DNA of 64,000 nucleotides from assembly GCA_910589415.1 (NCBI GenBank), contig OU342631.1, forward strand, positions 1,550,001-1,614,000, given 5' to 3'. The notes under the pieces are model-generated. The model saw nothing but the letters and a program-made list of their open reading frames with translations, was not told the origin of the DNA and searched no databases. The position numbers and the translations under genes are program-made. Of this stretch, positions 34,383 through 45,124 are shown one piece after another. The stretch is from Malachius bipustulatus (Eukaryota > Arthropoda > Insecta > Coleoptera > Melyridae). Every line of letters starts with the position of its first letter. Position 1 is the first letter of the stretch.

Positions 34383-35102
34383 AACACTAAAGCAATAAAC
34401 GAATAAGGGTTATTTTTTACACCTGTAAAAAATACAACGACAACGAAATACGAACAATAACTAAAAATAAGTACCTAACCAAGTGAAGGTTACTTATTTA
34501 AAAACGAGTTGAAAATAAATTGACTTTGAAATTCACCAAAAAACAATACTTGAGATACCGAGTGTACCCAGTAGGTATACCGTGAATACAAAAATCAATA
34601 TTTTCCCTGTAACAACGAAAAAGGGTTATTCGTTAAAAACCTGTAAAAATACAACAACAACGAACGATGAGCAATACCAAAAATAAGTACCTAACCAAGT
34701 GAAAGTCACTTATTTAATATCGAGTTGAAAATAAATTATTGAATTCGAATTCACCAAAAACAATACTTAAGATACCGAGTGTACCCAGTATACCGTGAAT
34801 ACAAAATCAATATTCTGCCCTGCGAATTCAGAGAGAAAATATTTCAACTATATTTACAGAAGTTTTTAAAACGAACACCTGCAACGAACGAAGAAGTGGA
34901 GTGAGATAGAATGGAGTAAAATAGTGGAATGGGTGAAAATGCCGTCTGGCGTCCTTTGGATCGACTATTTCGAATCCTTTGACCTACAAACAGGCTACCT
35001 TAACACAGTGAGTGAGAAACTAATTTCAAACAAATGATGCAACCAATTAATGAACTATATTTCCACGAGCTTTCCTATCCGACTACGGAGGGACCAAAAA
35101 AA
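34383..35102 (-). promoter_or_regulatory. BEL leader with tandem repeat and primer-binding site
   Basis: The 720-bp leader between 5' LTR and gag contains two tandem copies of an approximately 217-bp unit (34404-34620 and 34621-about 34822), sharing AATAAGTACCTAACCAAGTG and GATACCGAGTGTACCCAGTA. Next to the 5' LTR, after a five-base spacer, the element strand reads TGGTCCCTCCGTAGTCGG (35097 down to 35080), a primer-binding-site candidate because it begins with the TGG complementary to a tRNA CCA end. I could not match it to a specific tRNA with confidence. Confidence 0.7.
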
Positions 35103-35667
35103 TGTTAACTCCGCGTCAAAGAGCAACACGAAATATTAACGACGCGATTCGATCCTGAAAGGGGCTAAATTAATGCGGCTCGATGCCGCGATGGTAATGA
35201 CAAATCGCCACGGTGACAGGATCAACATTTAGGGAAGGACCAGGCTATAATTGCCAATGATTGACAGGAACACAATTAATTAATAATTATCGAAATTACT
35301 GACCTTGTGTCTTGTCCGACTAAAGGGGCACTTGTTTTAATTTGCGAGATGTTGTAACTATTATTATTGTTCACTTGCTCCACTATGTAGGTACCCACGA
35401 TTGTTCCACTACTTTATACCGCTTCCTTATTTAATTAAAGAACTAGGTATCCCGTTTCCGTAACACCAGCATCGACGAGTCTGGTACGAACGGCACTCTT
35501 GGTCGAGCTCTCTCCTCTCTCGATGTTAAACCTCGACTCTTCTCTATGTGTGGTCCTGTCCGGTCAGGTGTCCTTTTCCTTCTTCCCAATGTGTAAAGGG
35601 AGAGGAAGGGGTAGGAAACGGTGGTGTCTTAGAGAATACGAATCGATTATTCACCAAGGACGTAACA
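35103..35667 (-). repeat. 5' LTR of the BEL/Pao element
   Basis: 565 bp, the upstream LTR for the minus-strand element and therefore the expected promoter. It is apparently identical to the LTR at 28386-28950. Confidence 0.95.
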
Positions 35668-35672
35668 TATTT

Positions 35673-36184
35673 CTTTCTCCACAAACCAAAATCAAATCAA
35701 CCTTTCTCGTCGAATTGTAGCTAATAAGTACTGACTGCAAATTATTTTCGACACTGCCACATATGTGAACGTCTAACAACGTTCGCAGCCATTCGCAACT
35801 CGAATTTTCCTTTGATCTTTTCGGTTTTACCGACCCACGATGGAAAACATTCGTTCGTCTTGCTGGCCATTCGAACCAAAATTTATTCGTTGCAAATAAC
35901 CATCTACACTTTCCGAACGAATGCGAACGAATGCAAGCTATCCCCGGCTTAATAGCAAGAACAAGCAGAACCTTTATCAACCCCCTCGTGCCCCGTGATC
36001 AGTGGTGTTTAAGGTGAGCCCTCTTCTTTAGTAGGCAATTATTGTATTTCCAACCACCAGCCTCGAATTTAAGGGAAAACTCTCGTGTGTATTATTTTGA
36101 ATAATAAAAATTATTGTGGGTGTATGAATCAGAAATGGTAAAAATGTTATGCTGCTTTTAAGTAGAAGTATGCCATATTAGCTA
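35673..36184. other. Non-coding stretch right of the BEL insertion
   Basis: Holds the TATCCCCGGCTT word at 35940-35951 inverted relative to 27969-27981, and repeated CATTCG/GAACGAATG words (about 35785-35935). The 109-codon minus-strand frame here has no family resemblance. Confidence 0.35.
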
Positions 36185-36790
36185 AAAAGGAGATAAAAAC
36201 CTTATCCGGGCTCACATAAACTCTTTCTCGCGCTATGGCAGCCACTACTACTCCCGTCACAAAACAAAAAACCCCCTTGGAGTGTGTTTTTCTCTATTTG
36301 GGGGGATGAAAACGGGTGATAGAGGTCTAAGGTAGCGACCGTCGTGTTCAGCACCCTTGAAAACGGGGGGATGAGGCAGGTTGCCCGATTAATAAAAAAA
36401 CACATTTTCAACCCCCTTGGAGGATGCTTCTTGGCCAAGGCGGTGGGCGTAGGATGACGGGCAGTTGTCATTAGATACAAGGCTTCCCCAGTTTTTTTTC
36501 CCAGCATGCGTTTTTTCCGACCAGGGGGCATTAGAACGGAGATTTTAAAAAAGGGGGTGGTTTTTGGCCAATAGGGGGTGAACGCAACCCGAAAAAGAAA
36601 TTTGTTCAGCGCGTTCATCGTGTTCAGCACCCTCGAAAATGGGGGAGAAAAGTGGTTTCGTTGCGTCTGAAAAAATTCGGGTGTTTTCCGACTCATAGAC
36701 GCCACTATGCTTTTAGAGGCGTCTCTAGTAGAATTCTGACTTCACTGGCTGCGCTCTCTTACTGTTCTCTTGAATATCTTTGATTCCACC
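36185..36790. repeat. Dispersed-repeat-like block with GTGTTCAGCACCCT direct repeats
   Basis: CGTGTTCAGCACCCT followed by GAAAA(C/T)GGGG occurs at about 36342 and 36619. CAACCCCCTTGGAG-type words occur at about 36272 and 36409. The block is G/C-run rich, unlike its surroundings. A 167-codon minus-strand frame (36202-36705) spans the repeated words; its composition and duplicated FSRVLNT peptide come from the DNA repeat, so I do not call it a gene. Confidence 0.45.
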
Positions 36791-39700
36791 GACTATTTTT
36801 CTCTCTAGTACCACCTTTACTAGACTTGCTTTACTAGCTCACTGGTTCGCTATCTTTCTCTCTTTTAGCTTTCCGTCGCTCGTCGCAATGCCTGGTGAAC
36901 GCGTCCTTCAAATAGAGACAGCTGCTTTCTGCAACGGTAATTGTCGCGAATCTGTCATGTTCTCGAACAGCTCTTCTAGTAAATTCTCTCGCTATGTATT
37001 ATTCTCGCAACAATATTTAATACATATATATTCATAAAACTTTAATATTTCTAGATACCTTAAGCTACACTTGCATATCATATTACTTGTTTTTGCTATT
37101 AACAGAAATTTTGTAAACAGGAAACGTCATTTCTCAGAAAATAACATAGCATTAGAGCATAATCCAATAAACAACAGACTACGAGACTGAATGCCTGGAT
37201 GTAAATCGTTACTTTAAAATTTAAAAGGATAATGCATCCATTAGCTTTCAAACATTTGCGTCCTTGCTTCTAAATTGATATTGGAATTGGAAATGACATC
37301 CCCGTGAAAGTCCCTTTTTTCATAGAATCCAATAACACAACAAAACATTCCTATTATTTGCACAAAGCAAGTAAACATTCTTTCATCGAAATGGAACGGT
37401 TCTGGAGACTGGTAAGATCCTGGATACCGATTAATGGAATTTACCTTTACTCCGTTTTCCTCTCCCGAAGAAATACGACTGCCGGTTGTCAATTCGGTCC
37501 GTGGAAATTTAATTTCCTGTGAAGGTTACGTATTGGCTGTGCGGTCATTAAATAATACATCAACTTACTCGCTAATCCCACTTGGCCTGTCTGGCACATG
37601 CGATATTCACGTGAGTAAGATCCTGCACAGTTCATGTGGGAATATTCTGTCATTATTACTAGAACATGTCCATTATCCTATCAACCAGTTATAAAGGTAT
37701 AAAAGGGAATATTTCACCACGACATTTATACCTACTCACTTTGATATTGGCCGCAGGAAAGTGCTCGAAGGTCATCAGTCTTATACCGTACCGTATCAAT
37801 CCTTTTATTTTTTCAAATCTATCAAAACTCTCATGGGAAAAATGTTATCACTCTACTTTAAAGAGAATAAATTTAAATCTCAATGCTACATTTCTGGTTC
37901 TGGTTCTGGATGAAGTTCAAGATTAAAAGACAAAGAATTAAAAAAAGAAAGGAGGGTATTTATATTTATTTTATAATTTAGGTTAGCTACCTAATAAATT
38001 ATGTACAAGCTTTAACTATTTGCCTCATTAATTATTATTAAATTAAACATAGAGTTCGGAATAATGCGCATCATGCCAACTTAACAGAACTGATTCATTT
38101 TATACGGTCACCATATTAGTGAAGCTTAGATTTCTATTTTTTGAGTTTTCTTTTTTCCAGGATTTACCAGGATACACGTCGGCTCATATAATATTTTAAA
38201 TCATTTTATGAGAAATCACTTTGTTTATTAATAAATAATTATTACAAGTAAATAATAACATAAATTAATATTTCATAGCTAGATAGCGAAAAATAATTTT
38301 CCTGATTTTGAAAATGTATGCAGCTTATTAGATTTTAGGCTCTATTACCAGAAGATAACTTATGATTCTCGTTGATTGATGAAAGATTCTGTCTTGATTA
38401 TATTCGTTACGTTACTGAAAAAAGATTGTCTACTGGAAAGGAGCAGGTTCATTTTCTTTTCCGCATTGTTCCCCTTGAATAATTTACGCCCCCATCTCCT
38501 TTTCTACATGCACACACGTACCGCGTTTCGAAAAATGGGATTACTTTCATATAATCTAGATATCTTCATCTCTGATCAAATTTGTACGACTCCATCTATA
38601 TGAAACGAGAAACTATAATGTTCTGTTATTTTTAGAAGCCAATATAAGATGGGGAAAATATTTAATCAGTTGTGTAAAAGGTTAACGTAAATTATTCGCC
38701 CCTAAAAGAATAAGAGGATCTATTTTTAGCAGTCCATGAATTATTTTACCGTCCGTAGGTTCATCATGAAGAATTGAAATTTGAGATGTAAATTGGCTAA
38801 GAAAATGTATCGAATTATCAATCTTTTCTATTTCTAGATACTGACTGATTGGAAGAAGGGAAGGAACAATAGTGACATTTTTGAACAAATAAGTTACGTT
38901 GCGTATCAAAGTTTGAACTTTTCATGTAAAAAGTCGCACATCTCACATTATATATTCAGCAATCTGTATCATTTTAAGATTAGAAATGTGATCACATTCA
39001 TATTCTGATTGGATTGCGAAATTCTTTCTTGCTAAATTTTTTATTCTAAATATATCTCTATCTTTTTTAATAATGGTTGTTATAAAAAAATGTTTATCTA
39101 CTCCCCTATATGGAAGCAACAACAAAATAACTTTTAAAACCTAAAAGTGAGCTTTAACAACATATACCTGCTGTGTAATGAGAATCAAAACAGTGTTGTA
39201 ATTTCTTTTTTATTACAGCGCGGTCTGATAAATCACCAAAGTTCAAAGTAGCGGCTATAGTAAAACAATTATTGGGAAGGTATAGGTATACTCGATATGT
39301 AAAATAATGCAAAGTTATTCTCATAAGAGAAGATGTATAAAATTCACAATCCTGTTATGAACGAAATGAGTGGCACACGCAATGTTATGTATTTGTTTAA
39401 TAATATACATTAAATTGCATCACAGTTCCTGAAATGTATGTTACTCGTAGTTTATCACATCGTACAATATCACAGGTAATTCTGTTGAATTCGTATTAAA
39501 AACGTTTCAAATTACAAACCTCATTAGTATATTTAGCGCTGTCACTGACACCGACACTAACCGATCAGCTGGACGACAATCTTATCGTATCAATCTAAGC
39601 GTATCAAGACGCGAGTCGTACTTCCGTCTCACTCTCGCTCATCTTTTTAGAATTGCTGACGATTCAAACGTATTTCTGACAATACGTCCAAATTTAACTC

Positions 39701-40976
39701 GATTGACTATGCAATGCAATAGAAGGAGTAGGAAACATAACGAGATGATGTATTCTTAGTTATCACAACAGACAACACTCAGTGTACAGACTTTATTCTA
39801 AAAGTTTGGAATTTTAGAATATAACCCAATTTTCTCTGATTTGAAGAAAATAAGTAAAATAAAATAACTCAAGAATTATACAAGTATACCTCTATAATAA
39901 TCATGAGCAAATATAGCTTTAAGTTTATGAAAATATTTAAAGTAGGGTAATTTACTTTGTTCGTTCATCTGAGATAATAAAATTACCAATTTCACTTTTT
40001 GTACTTTCGGCTACATCGCTAACAGGTTTTCTGCTGGCAGGTTTTCTTTTTGGACTGGAACATGTTGCTTCAGCATTTGGCCCAGAACTAATTAACACGG
40101 GCGACACTTTTCAAACTTAACTTTCGAGCCGATGCAACCCTCTGATATGGAAGTTAAAAGAAATTTTGAAAACTGAATTATCTATAAGAATTCATTTTTA
40201 CAGTTAAATAATGAAGTATTTACCTCTCCAGCAGACGTCAAAAGTAACATTGCTCCTCCGAAGTCACGTTATACTTTGCATTGGTTTGATATGTTTTCAA
40301 CGCTTTTCGCATTTTAGAGTATTGATAATAATTACACAATAAAAGCTTTAGAAGATATTATAACATCAAAAGCTAATGTCACAAAATAACTATGCACAAT
40401 AATAACACACCGATTTTACGTAGCACAAATCGAAATATCCTCCGAAAGGTTTTCGCTATCGTAAGGTATTTATGATATTAGTGTTAAAAGTGAAGTTTTA
40501 TTTTGTGAGTGAAAAGGTTTGTGAAATGAGCGAAGCGTAGCGGAGCGAATTTTACAAATTCACGAATATAATAAAATCACTTTTGAGACGAATATCATAC
40601 AATGGTTTTTGTAAAACTGCTCTATTTTGATAATAAAATTTGATGAATTTAGAATGACACTCAACTTCAAATTGCATTTTAAAATATTACAGATAAGTAC
40701 AAGTGTACTATGCATAGCAACCATTGCCGACGCTATGGTTACTAACAAATGCGTGCATACAAATGAAAGAGACGTCATAATAATTATTATTGATTGCAAT
40801 TTCTGAACAATTATTATTGTCTTGAATTCTTGACTATTAGGTACTTCTTTTTTATTAATATAAAGAATAGTAATAAAAAGAATATGAAAAAATCTTAACT
40901 ATAATTTTGTGTGATTTCATCATGAGAAAATGTAGTCTAAAAAGAGAATGTAAGTACAGAAAAAGTAGATAGAAAT
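36791..40976. other. AT-rich non-coding stretch, no gene seen
   Basis: Frames are under 90 codons without family motifs. A slightly GC-richer patch lies near 39540-39650. A GAGCGAAGCGTAGCGGAGCGAAT word lies near 40527-40550. No RNA gene was recognised. Confidence 0.4.
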
Positions 40977-41050
40977 ACTTTTAACACGAGTGTTGTAATG
41001 TACTTTTAACACGAGTGTTGTAATGTACTTTTAACACTAGTGTTAAAAGG
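40977..41050. repeat. 25-bp tandem repeat, about three copies
   Basis: ACTTTTAACACGAGTGTTGT plus AATGT is perfect at 40977-41001 and 41002-41026. A third, diverged copy (41027-41050) reads ACTTTTAACACTAGTGTTAA then AAGG. Each unit contains the near-palindrome AACACNAGTGTT. Confidence 0.85.
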
Positions 41051-41306
41051 ACTTTTAACACTGTCAGCTGTCGTTAAAAGTGTGAGTTTTAATGGCAGTT
41101 GCACAAAAAATCATTTATGTTGAACGACATAAATTGGAGAGTAATTTTCATTCGAATGAATCCGGCTACATGGTTCGGTCCTATCTACCACCCCACCTCA
41201 AATCATATCATCACGACATGCTCAGAGGTGTATTTGCTTGTGTAGGTAAATAAAAAATAATACTAAGTTTAGGTGGCGAGTGGGTTAATCATAAAATTAT
41301 TTGTTC

Positions 41307-41490
41307 CTATATGCTATTGGGAGTAGCTAAAGTAAGGTACAATATCTCGAGTTGAAAGACAATTTCGCACTTGCGAAATTGCACACTCGCTGAAGCAGCT
41401 CATGTGTAACTTTTTCCGTGTTCGTATACTATTTAAACTATGTGCTATACTTTCTTCTCATTGCTGTTAGTTTTGAAAAGTCTAGATATA
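41307..41490 (+). repeat. Dispersed repeat, copy 1 (second at 42725-43070)
   Basis: Both copies share in order: TGCTATTGGGAGTAG..TAAAGTA, ACACTCGCTG..AAGCAG.TCATGTG, and TGTTAGTTTTGAAAAGT (here) or GTCAGTCAGTTTTGAAAAGT (there). The second copy is longer by an insertion of about 160 bp. Non-coding. Confidence 0.5.
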
Positions 41491-41560
41491 TGTATTTATA
41501 TATACCAAATATTTACAAGACCTATGTACTAAATTTCAATATTGTTAAACATTTTATAGA

Positions 41561-41593
41561 GCCCTGAAGAAGAATAAAATTCGAAAGCTTGGC
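41561..41593 (+). ncRNA. Hammerhead-like motif, copy 2
   Basis: GCC (41561-41563), canonical CTGAAGA (41564-41570), one extra A, stem II GAAT/ATTC with an AAA loop, GAA (41583-41585), AGCT as a two-base-pair stem III, U at position 17, then GGC pairing with GCC. Same layout as the motifs at 217, 51894 and 55198. Activity is doubtful because of the extra base and very short helices. Confidence 0.45.
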
Positions 41594-41829
41594 GTAGAAA
41601 AAATAGTGTTCTTTTATTAAAACGACTGCATTCAAAAACCACAGATTGATAGATAAAAACATGCTTTTTCTTGCAAAAAATGGAAGCTCAAAATAAACCA
41701 GGATTCAACAAGCAATGTATTCGGGCCATTCCAGCTGAAAATGCAACATACTAAAGGGAAATTTTAGTTTTAAACTATACTTAGAAACTTAGAAATCGTA
41801 ACAGTCCTTTTGTCGAAAATTGCAATGAG

Positions 41830-42330
41830 ATCGTTACTGCCATGAACATTTTCTCCTCTCATACAAGGCTCAAATCCGACCATCCTTGGAGTACTGTTCA
41901 TATGTTTGCACCTCAGCTCTTAAACATACGAGGAGATTACTTGACTCCGTCCAGAAAAGAGCCATCCACTTGATTGGGAACTCGACTTTGACTAAAAATT
42001 TAGATAGTCTTGAACATCGAATAAAAATAGCTGACCTGAATCTGTTTTACAGATATCTTTATGGGAAGTCTTTACAAGACGTGGCCCGTTTGAACCCACC
42101 TAGAACGAGGCCGGGCTGAAATACACGTCGAGCCGCAGACGCTCATCCGTATCAGGTTCAGCTCGTTACTTCTCGTACTTTATTTCAGTCTTCTTCACGT
42201 ATATAACCTCCTCCATTTGGAATAGAATTCCAAGGGGAGTGTTTCCCGAGGAATACAACCTGCCAATGATTCAAAGTCATCGTGAATCGATATCTCCGCT
42301 CATCACCGATATCAGAGCGTCTTAGGGATT
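41830..42330 (+). pseudogene. LINE reverse transcriptase C-terminal fragment
   Basis: The frame 41886-42119 reads MEYCSYVCTSALKHTRRLLDSVQKRAIHLIGN..LDSLEHRIKIADLNLFYRYLYG, the conserved post-RT block of insect LINEs (usual form LEY-C-S-x-V-W.. LLD-x-V-Q-K-R-A-I-x-L-I.. SL-x-H-R-R-x-V-A-x-L-S-L-F-Y-R). After a frameshift and stops it continues with AHPYQVQLVTSRT and, further on, a PPFG/FQGECFP block equivalent to W-N-S-L-P-x-x-V-F-P. The copy is 5'-truncated and dead. Confidence 0.8.
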
Positions 42331-42724
42331 CCCCTGCAGTGCATATGTATTTTCAATAAGAAGTCGCTCATTTTCCTGTAAGTGACTTAATGCGTTACTT
42401 AACTTCCACACTGTTTTGTTGGGCTTGAAAGATGGCATGGTCAGTATTATTAGCCTTAAAAATAGTTTTAAAATATGAATAAAAAATAAAATACGAATGG
42501 TCGGTATAGTACTTCCTGATGTTTTATATTCGAAGATTGAAAAAGTGTAATAATTGAAATAATTAGGAGATAGTTATGGGTGATTAACGTATTTTATTAA
42601 TAATTTTAATATTATCAAAATATAAAATGAGTGAGAGCGAAGCTGAAATGGAAAACACTTCAAATACTAGCGAAAGCTAAAAAGGTCATGGAAAATACTT
42701 TGTCCTAAATTCATTTATTCCTTT
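42331..42724. other. Non-coding stretch, no gene seen
   Basis: Follows the LINE fragment. AT-rich, no tail repeat or target duplication identified. Confidence 0.4.
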
Positions 42725-43070
42725 TGCTATTGGGAGTAGATAAAGTAGAGTAACATTCGGTTTAGATGTATATTTATCATGAGTGGGCCATTGTGACACC
42801 TCCACTGCGACCGTAGGTCTATTGTGGCTCACATGCTCACATCTAGTTGTGCTACATTAATCCCATCAGGTCAGCCTCTTTAGGAAGTAGTATAGTAGTA
42901 TAGTATAGTAACACAGTATAGTAACAATGACACACTCGCTGCAAGCAGATCATGTGAACATTTTCAACTCGCGTTATGTACCTAACATACTATGTCGTCA
43001 CTAGTAACCACTTACAAAAAATGTAACGTTTCCCATAATGTCAGTCAGTTTTGAAAAGTATTACTTTATA
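42725..43070 (+). repeat. Dispersed repeat, copy 2 (first at 41307-41490)
   Basis: Matches 41307-41490 at its ends and contains an inserted stretch with ATAGTAGTATAGTATAGTAA (about 42888-42912), a TATAG-type simple repeat. Confidence 0.5.
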
Positions 43071-43118
43071 TGTCAAAACTAGATAATAGTATGTTATTAT
43101 ATGAGCGATTATTCGAAG

Positions 43119-43152
43119 CCATTATTCACGAGAATAATCAAGTGAATAATGG
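43119..43152. repeat. Perfect 11-bp stem hairpin
   Basis: CCATTATTCAC (43119-43129) and GTGAATAATGG (43142-43152) are exact inverted copies with a 12-base loop. Probably part of an eroded inverted-repeat element; no Rho-independent terminator meaning in a eukaryote. Confidence 0.6.
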
Positions 43153-45124
43153 CCATACCCGCGAATATAATACTATGCTTTTTCCACCTTTTTATATGTA
43201 TAAAAAAAATCAAAATATTTTTGTATTTATTTTACTGCTTGGCTTGAAACAACTATCAGTACCGAGTACCGATTGCGCAAGCGTGGATTCTGAGAAATGT
43301 CAGTTATCGTTCCTATTCACAGCTTTGCTCCGTGTATCAAATGTAAATTTTGATTTGTCCACGAGTGGGTATTATGAGCTATAATTCAACACCTACGAAT
43401 AACAACCTTCATAATGATCCAAAAAGCTCTAATAATTGGAATATTATTCAATAAATAATAATTATTACCGGCTCAATGATTACAGAGAGAAAATACCTGT
43501 CATAAACAACTACACGAATAATGTCAATACAATGTAGACATCCATTATAAGGTAAACAGATGTTACTGCTAGACTACTCATTTATTTATTTGTTATTTGC
43601 ACACATGGATATTCTTAGACCTTGAACTATTGATCCATTTAATCTATGCAATTTATTCAGTGCATCTAATTAAACATTAACACAAACAGTTGATAAATGA
43701 AACACAGAAAGTGCAATGCTTAGCAGACATCCATTTTCGTTCGACTCAACGCTTTAATTTTAACGTAAATACCTACCAGTTTTAGTTTTCAGACCAACTG
43801 GTACAGTTCAGTTTTTTGCAAAACTGCTATTATACGACACAATATCCAGGCTATCAATTTTAGGGCTGCTTTTACCCTACCTGACATTGCCGTTGGACAA
43901 AATTTGCATCAGGTCGATGAGGAGGGGTTTTTGTCTATCCAGATGTCAAACAATTAATCTTACGGAGGCAGCCGGAAGGGAGCGAGAAACTGCCACTATC
44001 AGTGGCCAATTTGAGGTCAGCTAGAAAGCAATTAGCGATAGTTGACGTCCCATACCTCAGTCATTAATAACTTCACATCGCTGTATTAGTAGAGTGATCT
44101 TGCTATTGTCTTTTAAGAATTTTTCGACTGTTTAATAAATTGAAATGTAAAATGATCTGTATTTTATTATTACAAAATTATTTATAATCACTTTATGCAA
44201 GATTCCTATAGAGGGTGACAAATCTGACATAGTTTTATGGGTAGCTTTGTTATTTTAAAAGTTACAGATTAGATCAAGTAGGCAAAGTTGGGGAGAATTT
44301 GATGCTGATTTGTAATCTGAAAAGAAGTTTAGCATACCTTTCGTCGTTGCTGACATATGCTAAAAAACTGAAAAATCTAGAGTTGTTATTTTAAGTGAAA
44401 TTATCGAGCAAAATATTAAATGAATAGAAATGAAAATTCGGCTCATGCTCGTCACTGATCTCATATCAAATCCCATCTTATAAGGTCACCAACACATATG
44501 TACGTTCATTACCTACTGATTCTTATAGATCCCGGATTTCCCTGCGAATTTTCTGGATAATTAATTAATTGATCTTATGCAAAGGAGAGAGGTTTGCTGA
44601 TGTCCTATCTGATAGCTCTATCTTTTTTATTATTGAAAATAGTTTGATAATTTTTGATAGGTTGACATATAAGTCGTTAGGAGCTATCAACCTGATATCT
44701 AAATTTTCTTTAAAGCCTAAAGCTTTTTTAAAGATTGATCATGGAGTTTTTATACTCAACTTTTGCTTTTCTTATAGTCGCCATATTGTTGATTCGTGTC
44801 ATTCAGTGTTAAAAAAAATCCACTTAATATAAAACCTATAAAATTCAAATTCATTTTGCTACTTTTATTTTTATATTTTTGGAAATATTAGGTAGAAAAA
44901 TGACGCCAGTATGACGTCACATTGCTTGCCCTATGCCCTATACTTTTTCGGTAAATGGTTTTTGCTCATGTAAATTGATTTTTTTAATACCGAATGACAT
45001 GAAAAACCAATATGGCGGCCATAAGGAAACCGTTTATAAAACGAAAAAAAGTTGATAATGAAATTTCTAGGATCTAATCGGCCTTGGAAATTTTTTAAAT
45101 GCGAAGTCGATAGCTCATAGCGAC
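43153..45124. other. AT-rich non-coding stretch, no gene seen
   Basis: Frames of at most 104 codons without motifs. A GACGTCACATT word lies near 44915, and AATATGGCGGCCAT near 45009 resembles words of the 14.7-16.8 kb repeats. Confidence 0.4.

Larger units (their letters stand above)
28381..35672 (-). mobile_element. Complete BEL/Pao LTR retrotransposon
   Basis: A 7282-bp element (28386-35667) bounded by a perfect 5-bp target duplication TATTT (28381-28385 and 35668-35672). The two 565-bp LTRs start TGTTA and end TAACA, and I found no difference between them when read side by side. The single long frame holds gag and pol domains in BEL/Pao order: Gag, zinc knuckles, protease, RT, RNase H, integrase. 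No envelope-like frame is present. Identical LTRs, intact frame and perfect duplication together indicate a very recent insertion and possible autonomy. Expression or mobility cannot be judged from sequence alone. Confidence 0.95.

Noticed and set aside
29119..34398. Numerous short plus- and minus-strand frames inside the BEL element
   Set aside because: All overlap the intact gag-pol frame in other frames and carry no motif.
36202..36705. 167-codon minus-strand frame as a host gene
   Set aside because: Repeated peptide pieces mirror DNA direct repeats; no start context or domain.
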